A stretch of 46,556 bases of DNA from Rhodospirillales bacterium (GTDB taxonomy: Bacteria; Pseudomonadota; Alphaproteobacteria; TMED109): the NCBI GenBank assembly GCA_009839325.1, contig VXPW01000061.1:21456-68011 (forward strand), written 5' to 3'. The notes beneath the pieces are model-generated. The model was not told the DNA's origin. It made no database searches and was given only the letters and a program-made list of their open reading frames with translations. Shown piece after piece: positions 7,669 to 17,475 of the stretch. Both the position numbers and the translations under genes were made by a program. Numbering within the stretch: position 1 is the stretch's first letter; each line of letters opens with the position of its first letter.

Positions 7669-9111
7669 ATGAAGCCCGTTCTGGCCTGGTTCCGCAACGA
7701 CCTGCGGCTGTCGGACAACCCGGCACTTGGCTGGGCAGTCCAGACGGGCAATCCAGTCATTCCCGTGTTCATCAGAGATGAAGAGCCCGGCACAAGGGCC
7801 ATCGGGAACGCCTCCCGCTGGTGGCTGCATGGCAGTCTTCAGGCTTTGGCAGCCTCGCTGGGCGCCCTGGGCAGTCGACTGATTCTTCGTCGAGGTGCGT
7901 CTGCAGCCGTGCTCGAAGCCCTGGTCAAGGAAACCAAGGCAGGGGCGGTCTGCTGGAATCGGCGGTACGATCCTGTGCTGAGCGGTCAGGACAGGGCGAT
8001 TGAGGATCAACTGTGTGCCACGGACCTGGAGGTCCGGACGTTCAACGCCGCGCTGCTGGTTGAACCCCACGAAATCCGAACCGCGAACGGTTCGCCTTAC
8101 AAGGTCTTCGCCCCGTTTTGGCGGCGGTGTCTTGCACAGGAGCTCAGGCGGCCGTTGCTGCCTCCTTTGTCACTGTCCCTGCCGGCAACCTGGCCGGCCA
8201 GCGAACCGCTCGAAGCGTGGAGGCCTGGTCGCAGTTACCCGGAATGGCCGGGCCGCCTGGCTGCCCTTTGGAAACCCGGAGAAGTTGGCGCGTTGTCCCG
8301 ACTGGAAGAATTCGTGCGGGGTGCGGCGAGCACGTACGCGACCGATCGCGACAAGCCGGGAACGTCGGGCACCAGCAGGCTCTCGCCGCACCTGCATTTT
8401 GGTGAGGTTGGGCCATGCCAAGTCGCTGATCGTCTCGCTTGGAGCGGCCGTGATCGGGAGGAGGACCCGTACCTTCGGCAGCTCGGTTGGCGGGAGTTCA
8501 GCCAATACCTGCTGTTTCACAATCCGGACTTGGGAACCGCGAACCTGCGACGTGACTTCGACCGGATGCCTTGGCGCGACAGCCCGGCAGACCTGAGGCG
8601 ATGGCAGCAAGGCCAGACAGGCTATCCGCTCGTCGATGCCGGAATGCGCGAACTCCTCGCCACAGGCTGGATGCACAACCGGGTCCGGATGGTCGTGGCG
8701 TCCTTCCTGACCAAACATCTACTGATCGACTGGCGGTCTGGCGCAGCTTGGTTCTGGCAGACGCTGGTTGACGCGGACTGGGCAAATAACAGTACGGCTT
8801 GGCAATGGGTGGCCGGTACTGGCACCGATGCTGCTCCGTACGTCCGGGTCTTCAATCCGATAGCCCAGTCGCGGCGATTCGATCCCGAGGGACGATATGT
8901 CCGAACTTGGGTTCCGGAACTGGGGCGAATGCCCAGCCGGTTTATCCATGCACCCTGGACGGCATCCGCACCGGATTTGGCCGATGCCGGAGTTCGGCTA
9001 GGCGAGACCTATCCGACCCCGATGGTGGATCACGCCGAAGCGCGGCAGCGCGCCCTCCGGGTCTATCGAAGTCTGGTTCGTGGCAGCCGTGCCACTGGTC
9101 GGCACGGGTGA
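7669..9111 (+). CDS. phrB: Deoxyribodipyrimidine photolyase, class I (CPD type)
   Basis: The 480-residue flavoprotein would repair cyclobutane pyrimidine dimers with blue light. The N-terminal antenna domain starts LAWFRNDLRLSDNPAL; the FAD domain contains the class I signature TGWMHNRVRMVVASF and the WQW.AGTGTDAAPY..VFNP stretch. Length matches the family (about 470-480). It starts 147 bases after adk, in the same direction, and probably has its own promoter. The class I cryptochrome/photolyase family includes some non-repair members, but the signature and length fit a CPD photolyase best. Confidence 0.93.
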   Translation: MKPVLAWFRNDLRLSDNPALGWAVQTGNPVIPVFIRDEEPGTRAIGNASRWWLHGSLQALAASLGALGSRLILRRGASAAVLEALVKETKAGAVCWNRRYDPVLSGQDRAIEDQLCATDLEVRTFNAALLVEPHEIRTANGSPYKVFAPFWRRCLAQELRRPLLPPLSLSLPATWPASEPLEAWRPGRSYPEWPGRLAALWKPGEVGALSRLEEFVRGAASTYATDRDKPGTSGTSRLSPHLHFGEVGPCQVADRLAWSGRDREEDPYLRQLGWREFSQYLLFHNPDLGTANLRRDFDRMPWRDSPADLRRWQQGQTGYPLVDAGMRELLATGWMHNRVRMVVASFLTKHLLIDWRSGAAWFWQTLVDADWANNSTAWQWVAGTGTDAAPYVRVFNPIAQSRRFDPEGRYVRTWVPELGRMPSRFIHAPWTASAPDLADAGVRLGETYPTPMVDHAEARQRALRVYRSLVRGSRATGRHG

Positions 9112-9300
9112 CCAACACCAATGAGTGGGCCGTGGCGCTCAGTGTACCCGCGGATTGCTTGCCCAATGCGGTCCGTCAAGCCTCAGCAGTTCGCTGAAAT
9201 TGCTTTGCAGGTTCCTGTCGTGGGTTACACCGCCGGGCCAGGGAAATTCCGCCAGTGCACTGTGGAAGTGACAGTGACCGGGCCCGTGGGGGCAGAGACC

Positions 9301-11121
9301 TCATCTCCGTAGCGGTGCGCACGCTTCAACCAGCCAATCACGTGTGCCCGGGGCAAGCCTTGGGGAAAGGGTCGATACGACGCGCTGGTGATAGTCATCA
9401 AGCCAACGCACCTCGTCCGGGTTGAGCATGTCCGCAACGATCAGCCTGCGGTCGATTGGCGCCAGTGTCAGGGTTTCGAAGCCAAGCAGGGCAAACTCGG
9501 CGCCTTCAGGTTCAGGCTCGTCGCGCACCGCAACAAGGTTCTCAATGCGAATTCCGTATGCGTCTTCAAGGTAGTAGCCCGGCTCATTGGAGATCACCAT
9601 CCCCGCTGTAAGAGGCACCAGGGCGCTCTTCGAGACAGTGGGTGGGCCCGTGCGGTCGATCCGAAAGGAGATCGATTGAGGACCTTCGTGCACGTTGAGA
9701 AAGCTGCCTACGCCATGACCGGTGCCGTGGTCGTATGAGAGCCCTGCCTCCCACAGTGGCGCCCGGGCGAGGATGTCCAGCTGGCCGCCGGGCGTGCCGA
9801 CGGGAAAGCGCGCTGTCGCCAGCGCGATATGCCCCTTGAGCACGCGGGTAAATCGGTCGCGCATTTGCGGTTCGGGACGGCCCACTGCGACCGTCCGGGT
9901 GACGTCGGTCGTGCCACCGGGGTACTGGCCGCCGCTGTCGACCAGGTAGAGGTCTCCGGGACGAAGCTGCCGGTCGGTTTCCGGCGTAGCCCTGTAATGG
10001 ACAACGGCGCCGTGTGGACCGGTACCGGAAATCGTGGGGAAGCTGGGCGACCTGAAGTCGGGACATCCTCGCCGGAATGCCTCCAACTGTTGCACCGCGC
10101 TGCACTCAGTAACATTTCCGGCCAGAGCGTTTGCGTCGAGCCAACACAGGAACTTCGCCATCGCCAGACCGTCAATTTCGTGTACATCACGCATGCCGCG
10201 TAATTCGGCGGAATTCTTTACCGCTCTCGGTAGCTCGACGGGGTCGGGGGCGTGTCGAACGTCGGCCCCCGACTCGGTCAGGAGCGTATGGATCCACACG
10301 GGGGTTGACGCGGGATCTAGTTGCACCGTGGCCTGGTTTGCTCCGAACGCAGACAACGAATCCGGAAGCGCCGACCTGGGATGCAGGGACACGGCATCGC
10401 CCAGATACGATCGAACTTCGTCGGTCACACTCACAGGATTCGCGAACAGTTGAGCGGTCCCGTCGCACGTCAGGATCGCGGTTGCCAACGCAACAGGCGA
10501 GTACGGCAGGTCGCTTCCACGGATATTGAGGAGCCAGGCGACCGATTCGCAGGATGTCAGTACCGCTGCCGCGACTGCATGTTGCTTCAGGACTGCCGCA
10601 AGTCGGCTGCGCTTGTCCGCGCTTGACTCGCCTGCATATCGGATCGGGTGGGCGAGAATGCTCCCAGCCGGTGGCGGCGGTCGGTCGGTCCAATGTTCAT
10701 CGATGGGATTGGAGTCCATCGGTATCAGTTGCCCGCCTGCCCGTTCGACGGCCTGCGTCATTTGTCTGGTGCGGCTGACGCTGAACAGTCGCGGATCAAA
10801 GCCGATGCCTGCGTCATCGCGCATCGCATCCGCGAGCCAGCGGCCGGGGGGGCAGGAGCCGCTGTTGAGTACTTCGTAACAGCCTGTTTCAACTTGCGAG
10901 CGTGCCTGAATCGTGTACCGGCCGTCGACAAACAGTGCCGCCCGGTCCTCAAGTATTACTGCGGTTCCCGCAGAACCAGTAAAGCCGGTCAGCCACGCCA
11001 GCCGTTCCGCTGCAGCAGGGATGAACTCGCCAAGGAACTCGTCTTCATGCGGTTGTACGAAACCCCGGAGCCCGTGTTTCGTCAGCCAGTTCCGGACCAG
11101 CTGCAGGCGCTTCCCGTTCAT
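9301..11121 (-). CDS. pepP: Xaa-Pro aminopeptidase (aminopeptidase P, M24B)
   Basis: A 606-residue protein of the long aminopeptidase P type: two creatinase-like N-terminal domains, then a pita-bread M24 metallopeptidase domain and a short C-terminal domain. Metal ligands can be seen in order: the two Asp of DSGG..GGTTDVTRT, the His of GTGHGVG, the Glu of ISNEPGYY and the Glu of GIRIENL. It removes N-terminal residues that precede proline. The start is taken at the ATG at 11121 (MNGKRLQLVRN), where homology to the family begins; the ORF could extend to 11196 with an unconserved, Ser/Thr/Pro-rich stretch. It converges with the photolyase gene. Confidence 0.9.
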   Translation of the reverse strand: MNGKRLQLVRNWLTKHGLRGFVQPHEDEFLGEFIPAAAERLAWLTGFTGSAGTAVILEDRAALFVDGRYTIQARSQVETGCYEVLNSGSCPPGRWLADAMRDDAGIGFDPRLFSVSRTRQMTQAVERAGGQLIPMDSNPIDEHWTDRPPPPAGSILAHPIRYAGESSADKRSRLAAVLKQHAVAAAVLTSCESVAWLLNIRGSDLPYSPVALATAILTCDGTAQLFANPVSVTDEVRSYLGDAVSLHPRSALPDSLSAFGANQATVQLDPASTPVWIHTLLTESGADVRHAPDPVELPRAVKNSAELRGMRDVHEIDGLAMAKFLCWLDANALAGNVTECSAVQQLEAFRRGCPDFRSPSFPTISGTGPHGAVVHYRATPETDRQLRPGDLYLVDSGGQYPGGTTDVTRTVAVGRPEPQMRDRFTRVLKGHIALATARFPVGTPGGQLDILARAPLWEAGLSYDHGTGHGVGSFLNVHEGPQSISFRIDRTGPPTVSKSALVPLTAGMVISNEPGYYLEDAYGIRIENLVAVRDEPEPEGAEFALLGFETLTLAPIDRRLIVADMLNPDEVRWLDDYHQRVVSTLSPRLAPGTRDWLVEACAPLRR

Positions 11122-11439
11122 GTCGTCTGATGCCCAGTCAAATGGTGCCGGACTTGTCGATGGTGTCGTCGAAGTAGTGAAAGTTGATATTAGCACCGAA
11201 GTTACGGCCGCCGCGCCTCGCCGGTCAGGCAGCCGGACATGTCGTGCCGCGGGTGTTCTCCCAGCGCCTGACGCGCAGGATCGCCTCGGCGTTCCGCCGG
11301 TTTCTCCCTAAATGAGACGTATGGAGTGGAAGGCCCTTCAAGGCGTGGCATTTAGCTTGCGCCAACGGCCCGCGAAGGGCTAGATTTCTCTCCTGATTGG
11401 GGCCGTGACGAACGGTTCAGATACGCGTGCGGACGGCAA
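11122..11439. other. Intergenic region between divergent pepP and clpX
   Basis: This 318-base region separates the start of pepP (minus) and clpX (plus), so it should carry promoters for both directions. A sigma70-like element is proposed for clpX (separate entry). No coding sequence was recognised, and a clpP gene, usually found in this place, is absent. If pepP starts at 11196 instead of 11121 the gap shrinks to 243 bases. Confidence 0.6.
11357..11386 (+). promoter_or_regulatory. Possible sigma70-type promoter for clpX
   Basis: TTGCGC (11357-11362) and TAGATT (11381-11386) are separated by 18 bases. The -10 matches the consensus at four of six positions and the -35 at three. The start codon of clpX lies 54 bases downstream of the -10. 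This is a by-eye match and could be accidental. Confidence 0.3.
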
Positions 11440-12744
<1,305 letters not shown>

Positions 12745-12816
12745 AATAGGGCATCGGAGTTCACAACTCTGCTAGGCGCCGCCAGCCATCTCCGGAGCCA
12801 CTAAGGACACATCAGC

Positions 12817-15267
12817 ATGCAAGAAGACACCGAGAAGGCCGTCCCCACGGTGCCGGAACCCGAGAACAGGGTCTTGCCGGTGTTGCCGCTGCGTGACATC
12901 GTCGTGTTCCCGAACATGATCGTGCCGCTGTTCGTTGGCCGCGAAAAGACGGTGCGCGCCCTGGAAGAGGCCATGGCGAACGACAAGCAAATCCTGCTCG
13001 TCGCACAACGGGAATCCACGGAAGACGATCCGGGGCCGGACGATGTCTATCCGGTCGGCACGGTCGGGAAGATCGTCCAGCTGCTCAAGCTGCCCGACAA
13101 TACGGTGAAGGTGCTGGTCGAGGGTGTCATTCGGGCATCCATCGAAGAGTTCACGGTTACCGACAAGTTCTTGCAGGCCAGGATCACCGACCTTCCCGAT
13201 GAAACGCCGGCGTTGGACAGCACGCTTGAAGCCCTGCTACGCGCCGTGCACGCAAGGTTTGAGACCTACGCCAAGCTGAGCAAGAAGATCGGACAGGAGA
13301 TGGTGTCGTCGATCGCGCAGATCGACTTTACCGATCCCGGCCGAATCGCGGACGCGGTATCCGCCCAGATCGGAAGCAAGATCTCGGACCGGCAAACGCT
13401 GCTGGAGACCGGCGATATCCGGAAGCGGCTTGACCTGATCCATTCGCTGATCGAGGCCGAAATCGAAGTACTGAAAGTTGAGCGCAAGATCCGGACACGC
13501 GTCAAGACGCAGATGGAGCGGTCTCAACGCGAGTACTACCTCAACGAGCAGATGAAGGCGATCCAGCGCGAACTGGGTGAAGGCAGCGACCGCGAGGAGG
13601 ACGATGCCGACAACTTCCGCTCAAGGATCATGGCGACCAAGTTTTCCAAGGAGGCCAAAGCAAAGGCTCTGGGAGAACTGCGCAAGCTGCGTTCCATGAG
13701 CCCGATGTCTGCCGAGTCAACGGTTGTCCGAAGCTACATCGAGTGGTTGCTGGATGTCCCGTGGAAGAAGGCCAGCCGCGTCAATCGCGATCTCAAGAGG
13801 GCGGAGAGAATCCTGAACGAAGACCATTACGGATTGGAGAAGGTCAAGGAACGCATTCTCGAGCACCTCGCTGTACAGCAACGAACCAAGCGCGGGCACG
13901 GGCAGATTCTTTGCCTAGTCGGCCCGCCGGGAGTGGGCAAGACCTCCCTGGGCGAATCCGTTGCCCGAGCCACGGGCCGGAAGTTTGTACGGGTGGCGCT
14001 TGGCGGAATTCGCGATGAGGCCGAGATCCGCGGCCATCGTCGAACCTACGTGGGTTCGATGCCGGGCCGCATCATCCAGGGAATGAAGAAGGCCAAGGTG
14101 TCCAACCCGCTCTTCCTGCTGGACGAAATCGACAAACTGGGCGCTGACTGGAGAGGCGATCCGACGTCCGCCCTGCTTGAAGTGCTGGATCCGGAACAGA
14201 ATGTCACGTTCAACGACCACTACCTGGAGGTCGATTACGATCTGTCAGGAGTCTTCTTCCTGACCACTGCAAATACGCGCAGCATGCCGCAACCGCTGTT
14301 GGACCGGATGGAAATCATTCCGCTGCCGGGCTACACGGAGCGCGAGAAAATCGAGATCGCGAAATCGCATTTGATCGCCAAGCAGATGAAGCGCAACGGG
14401 GTGCGTCCGCACGAGTGGAAGCTGCAGGACGATGCGCTGGAGACGATCATCCGTCGCTACACCCGTGAAGCCGGGGTTCGCGGGCTCGAGCGGGAAATCG
14501 CGAAACTATGTCGAAAAGCCGTCCGCAAGATCGTTGGCGATGAGATTGAGACGATAGAGGTAGCACCGGAAGATCTGGCCGAATACCTGGGACCGCCGCG
14601 TTATCGCTACGGCGAAATCGAAAGCGAGCAGATGGTGGGCGTGGCAACGGGACTCGCTTACACGGAAGTGGGTGGCGACCTCCTCACCATCGAGGCAGTA
14701 ACGATGCCCGGCAAGGGGCGCCGTCAAATCACCGGCCAACTGGGCGATGTGATGCAGGAATCGGTCAAGGCGGCCGTGTCCTACTTGCGTTCGCGCGCCC
14801 CGCTCATGAGCATTGAACCGGAAGCATTTGATACTCGGGACATCCATCTCCACGTGCCCGAGGGTGCCACCCCGAAAGACGGGCCTTCCGCGGGGCTTGC
14901 GATCGTCACGTCGATTCTCTCGGCGCTTACCGGAATTCCCGCGTCGGCTCGCGTTGCGATGACCGGAGAAGTCACCCTGCGGGGGAGGATCCTCCCGATC
15001 GGCGGATTGAAGGAAAAGCTCCTGGCGGCGCTGCGGGGGAGTATTCGAACGGTGCTGATTCCGAAAGACAACGAGAAGGATCTGGCCGAGGTCCCCGATG
15101 AGGTCAAGGAAGGGCTCGAGATCGTGCCGGTCAACGAGGTCGATGAGATCCTGTCGTATGTGCTCCCGGAACTTACGACCCGCGAGTGGAGCGACGACAT
15201 GCGAGAACTTACGATTCCCGCGGGCCCGCCAGTTAAACCGGTTAGCGACGATGTTACCCGCCATTGA
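12817..15267 (+). CDS. lon: ATP-dependent protease Lon (LonA)
   Basis: The 816-residue protein has the three LonA parts: an N-terminal substrate-binding domain (RVLPVLPLRDIVVFPNM), an AAA+ domain with Walker A GPPGVGKTS and the FLLDEIDKLG Walker B, and a C-terminal serine protease domain. The catalytic dyad is S691 in PKDGPSAG and K734 in GGLKEKLLAA, spaced by 43 residues as in E. coli Lon. It degrades misfolded and short-lived regulatory proteins in the cytoplasm. A TAAGGA sits nine bases before the ATG. Position after clpX is the common proteobacterial arrangement, but clpP is missing. Confidence 0.97.
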   Translation: MQEDTEKAVPTVPEPENRVLPVLPLRDIVVFPNMIVPLFVGREKTVRALEEAMANDKQILLVAQRESTEDDPGPDDVYPVGTVGKIVQLLKLPDNTVKVLVEGVIRASIEEFTVTDKFLQARITDLPDETPALDSTLEALLRAVHARFETYAKLSKKIGQEMVSSIAQIDFTDPGRIADAVSAQIGSKISDRQTLLETGDIRKRLDLIHSLIEAEIEVLKVERKIRTRVKTQMERSQREYYLNEQMKAIQRELGEGSDREEDDADNFRSRIMATKFSKEAKAKALGELRKLRSMSPMSAESTVVRSYIEWLLDVPWKKASRVNRDLKRAERILNEDHYGLEKVKERILEHLAVQQRTKRGHGQILCLVGPPGVGKTSLGESVARATGRKFVRVALGGIRDEAEIRGHRRTYVGSMPGRIIQGMKKAKVSNPLFLLDEIDKLGADWRGDPTSALLEVLDPEQNVTFNDHYLEVDYDLSGVFFLTTANTRSMPQPLLDRMEIIPLPGYTEREKIEIAKSHLIAKQMKRNGVRPHEWKLQDDALETIIRRYTREAGVRGLEREIAKLCRKAVRKIVGDEIETIEVAPEDLAEYLGPPRYRYGEIESEQMVGVATGLAYTEVGGDLLTIEAVTMPGKGRRQITGQLGDVMQESVKAAVSYLRSRAPLMSIEPEAFDTRDIHLHVPEGATPKDGPSAGLAIVTSILSALTGIPASARVAMTGEVTLRGRILPIGGLKEKLLAALRGSIRTVLIPKDNEKDLAEVPDEVKEGLEIVPVNEVDEILSYVLPELTTREWSDDMRELTIPAGPPVKPVSDDVTRH

Positions 15268-15309
15268 ACGGCCGACTTGGCGACAGCCCAAGACTTCAGG
15301 AGTTAGTGG

Positions 15310-16074
15310 ATGAATTTCAGTAAGGCCCATGCATTTGTGACTGGTGGCGCGTCGGGCTTGGGTGCCGCGACGGTCGAGGCCGTGGTCGAGGCGGGCGGCC
15401 ACGCGAGCATCGTGGATATTGATGGCGATCGCGCGGCGGCGCTTGCTGCCCGCTTGGGAGCGCGCAGCCGGGCGGCTGCGCTCGACGTGGCGGACGAGGC
15501 GGCCGTGGCCGATGCCGTTGCCGCCAGCGTTAGCGCGTTCGGCCCGCTCAACCTCGTGGTCAACTGCGCAGGTGTGGCAACGCCGGGGAGGATCGTAGGC
15601 CGCAACGGCCCCCTGCCCCTCGAGGCCTACGTCAGGGTGATCCAGATCAATCTGGTAGGAACGTTCAACGTCATGAAGGCGACTGCGGCCGTTATGCAGG
15701 AGAACGAGTTCGATGGCGACGACCGGGGCTTGATCGTCAACACGGCGTCGGTGGCCGCGTTCGACGGCCAGATTGGTCAGGGCGCGTACGCTTCGTCGAA
15801 AGGAGGCGTGGCCGCGCTGACGCTGCCGGCAGCCCGTGAACTTGCACGAGCGGCGATTCGCGTCGTGACCATCGCGCCCGGACTGTTCGAGACGCCCATG
15901 TTGGCCGGTCTGCCGGAGGCGGCTAAGGAATCATTGATTGCATCCACGTTGCAGCCGTCGCGTCTCGGACGTTCCGAGGAGTACGCGGCCTTGGTTCGCC
16001 ACGTCTACGAAAACCCGATGATCAACGGTGAGACCATCCGGCTTGACGGTGCCGTCCGCCTAGCTCCCCGGTAG
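15310..16074 (+). CDS. SDR oxidoreductase, 3-hydroxyacyl-CoA dehydrogenase type II-like
   Basis: The 254-residue short-chain dehydrogenase has the TGGASGLG cofactor motif at residues 11-18, an Asp after the second strand (VDIDGDRA) that indicates NAD rather than NADP, the NCAG segment, a catalytic Ser in NTASVAA, and YASSK. The long loop with GRNGPLPLEAYVRVIQINLVGTFNV and the PGLFETPML..LP segment match the HSD17B10/3-hydroxy-2-methylbutyryl-CoA dehydrogenase subfamily, which acts in isoleucine or branched fatty acid breakdown. The substrate is inferred from the subfamily. An AGGAG lies seven bases before the start; the next gene follows after eight bases. Confidence 0.88.
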   Translation: MNFSKAHAFVTGGASGLGAATVEAVVEAGGHASIVDIDGDRAAALAARLGARSRAAALDVADEAAVADAVAASVSAFGPLNLVVNCAGVATPGRIVGRNGPLPLEAYVRVIQINLVGTFNVMKATAAVMQENEFDGDDRGLIVNTASVAAFDGQIGQGAYASSKGGVAALTLPAARELARAAIRVVTIAPGLFETPMLAGLPEAAKESLIASTLQPSRLGRSEEYAALVRHVYENPMINGETIRLDGAVRLAPR

Positions 16075-16082
16075 GGAAAGAC

Positions 16083-16904
16083 ATGCCGGCACTATCCGGA
16101 AAGACAGTCCTGATCACCGGCGCAAGCCGGGGAATCGGGAAGGCCATTGCGCTTCGCTGTGCGCGCGACGGCGCCAATGTGGTAGTGACCGGCAAGACCG
16201 AGGATCCGCACCCGAAACTGCCCGGTACGATTCACTCGGCCGCCGAGGAAGTGGAACAGGCAGGAGGGAAGGCCCTTGCTGTGGCGCTGGACGTCAGAGC
16301 CGAGGAGCAGGTGGCCGATTGCATCCGGCGAACGGTCGAGACGTTTGGGGGCCTGGATGTCCTGGTCAACAACGCCAGCGCCATCCACTTGGCCGGGGTA
16401 GAGCGGACACCGGCCAAACGGTTTGACCTGATGTTTGCAATCAATGTGCGTGGCACGCACGTGGTGTCGCACCACGCGATCCCGCACCTTCGGCAGGCCT
16501 CAAACCCGCACATCCTGACGCTCGCACCACCCCTGAATCTCAACCCCGACTGGTTTGCGCCGCATGCTGCCTACACGGCCTCCAAGTACTCGATGTCGAT
16601 GCTGGCCATTGGCATGGCGGGGGAACTGGCGGATGCCGGCATTGCGTCGAATGCACTGTGGCCGCGTACGACCATTGCGACGGCGGCGGTCGAATTTGTT
16701 GTCGGTTCCGAGCTGATGGAGCGAAGCCGAAAGCCCGCCATCATGGCGGACGCGGCGCACGCCATCGTGACTCGTCCCGCGCGATCCTGCACAGGAAATA
16801 CCTTCATCGACGAGGATGTCCTGCGCGAAACGGGGCTCAACAGCTTCGAGTCCTATGCGGTCAAGTCCGGTGCCACGCTCAAGCGGGACATTTTCCTGGA
16901 CTGA
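16083..16904 (+). CDS. SDR protein of the HSDL2-like subfamily with Ser-to-Ala in the active site
   Basis: The 273-residue protein shows the HSDL2-type pattern: TGASRGIGKAIAL, then VVTGKTEDPHPKLPGTI, the NNASAI motif, and the PPLNLNP.WF..H.AYT.SKY stretch around Y164 and K168. The family's catalytic serine lies just before PPLNL; here residue 148 is alanine (codon GCA at 16524-16526). That makes ordinary dehydrogenase activity doubtful. There is no SCP2 domain, as in other bacterial versions. It is eight bases after the preceding SDR and has an AGGGAAAG ahead of the ATG, so they form an operon. Members are linked to lipid metabolism, but the substrate is unknown. Confidence 0.85.
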   Translation: MPALSGKTVLITGASRGIGKAIALRCARDGANVVVTGKTEDPHPKLPGTIHSAAEEVEQAGGKALAVALDVRAEEQVADCIRRTVETFGGLDVLVNNASAIHLAGVERTPAKRFDLMFAINVRGTHVVSHHAIPHLRQASNPHILTLAPPLNLNPDWFAPHAAYTASKYSMSMLAIGMAGELADAGIASNALWPRTTIATAAVEFVVGSELMERSRKPAIMADAAHAIVTRPARSCTGNTFIDEDVLRETGLNSFESYAVKSGATLKRDIFLD

Positions 16905-17210
16905 GCGTTTCGCCGGGACCGGCTGCCACGCCTCCTGCTACGATGTGATGCAGAATCTGCATGGCTAACATCAAATATTGCGGTGACAGTTACCCGCGGT
17001 CCTGGGCGGGACAGCGGTAGGAACGCCATTCAGGGCTAATCCCAATGCCAGTTGCAATTGGCTAATGGCCAAGTTCCGAACGTCAGAGTCGGGGTCAAGC
17101 CATGCAACTGCTGCATGATGGATGCGCAAGTTCGCCTCTTGGGTAGCCGTTACCAATCTCCTACATGGTTCTGCAGGCACGGCTATCGCGTGCTTGAAAG
17201 GAACAAGGTG
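16905..17210. other. Intergenic region with palindromes
   Basis: About 306 bases with no recognised gene. It holds a 15-base palindrome at 16948-16962 (separate entry) and a weaker inverted repeat around 17048-17061. No terminator with a T-run was seen after the SDR pair. Confidence 0.5.
16948..16962. promoter_or_regulatory. Perfect 7-1-7 palindrome, possible operator
   Basis: ATGCAGA-A-TCTGCAT is an exact inverted repeat of seven bases around one base. It is too short-looped for an RNA hairpin, so if functional it is more likely a protein-binding site. It lies 44 bases after the second SDR gene and about 250 bases before the next plus-strand ORF. Its target gene is unclear. Confidence 0.25.
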
Positions 17211-17408
17211 ATGAACACCCAATCAGTCCGGTCTTCGACCGGTTTGCGCATCGTCGGCTCGCTGGACGCGGATTACGCTGAGTTGGCGCGGGCCGGTCGC
17301 GCCCTGCAGGGCAGGGCCATTCGGGAAGCAATTGTCGGCGTCTTCCGTTGGTTTGGTGTGGGCCCACAGGCTCGGTTGATCGGCGGGCGCCTCTCCCGCC
17401 ACGCCTGA
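17211..17408 (+). CDS. Small basic hypothetical protein
   Basis: A 65-residue ORF with an AAAGGAACAAGGTG leader just before the ATG, which is a good ribosome binding site. The middle of the protein (ELARAGRALQGRAIREAIVGVFRWFGVG) looks like an amphipathic helix with regularly spaced Arg and hydrophobic residues, a style seen in small alphaproteobacterial proteins of the DUF1127 kind, but I cannot assign it to that family. It converges with the pseudouridine synthase gene on the other strand, 67 bases away. Codon use resembles the neighbours. Whether it is translated is unproven. Confidence 0.45.
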   Translation: MNTQSVRSSTGLRIVGSLDADYAELARAGRALQGRAIREAIVGVFRWFGVGPQARLIGGRLSRHA

Positions 17409-17475
17409 GCGGCTCTCAAATCAAGCGAGTTCCGGGCGGGGCTGACCGTACGACGTTGCCTCGCCCCGGAGTGCG

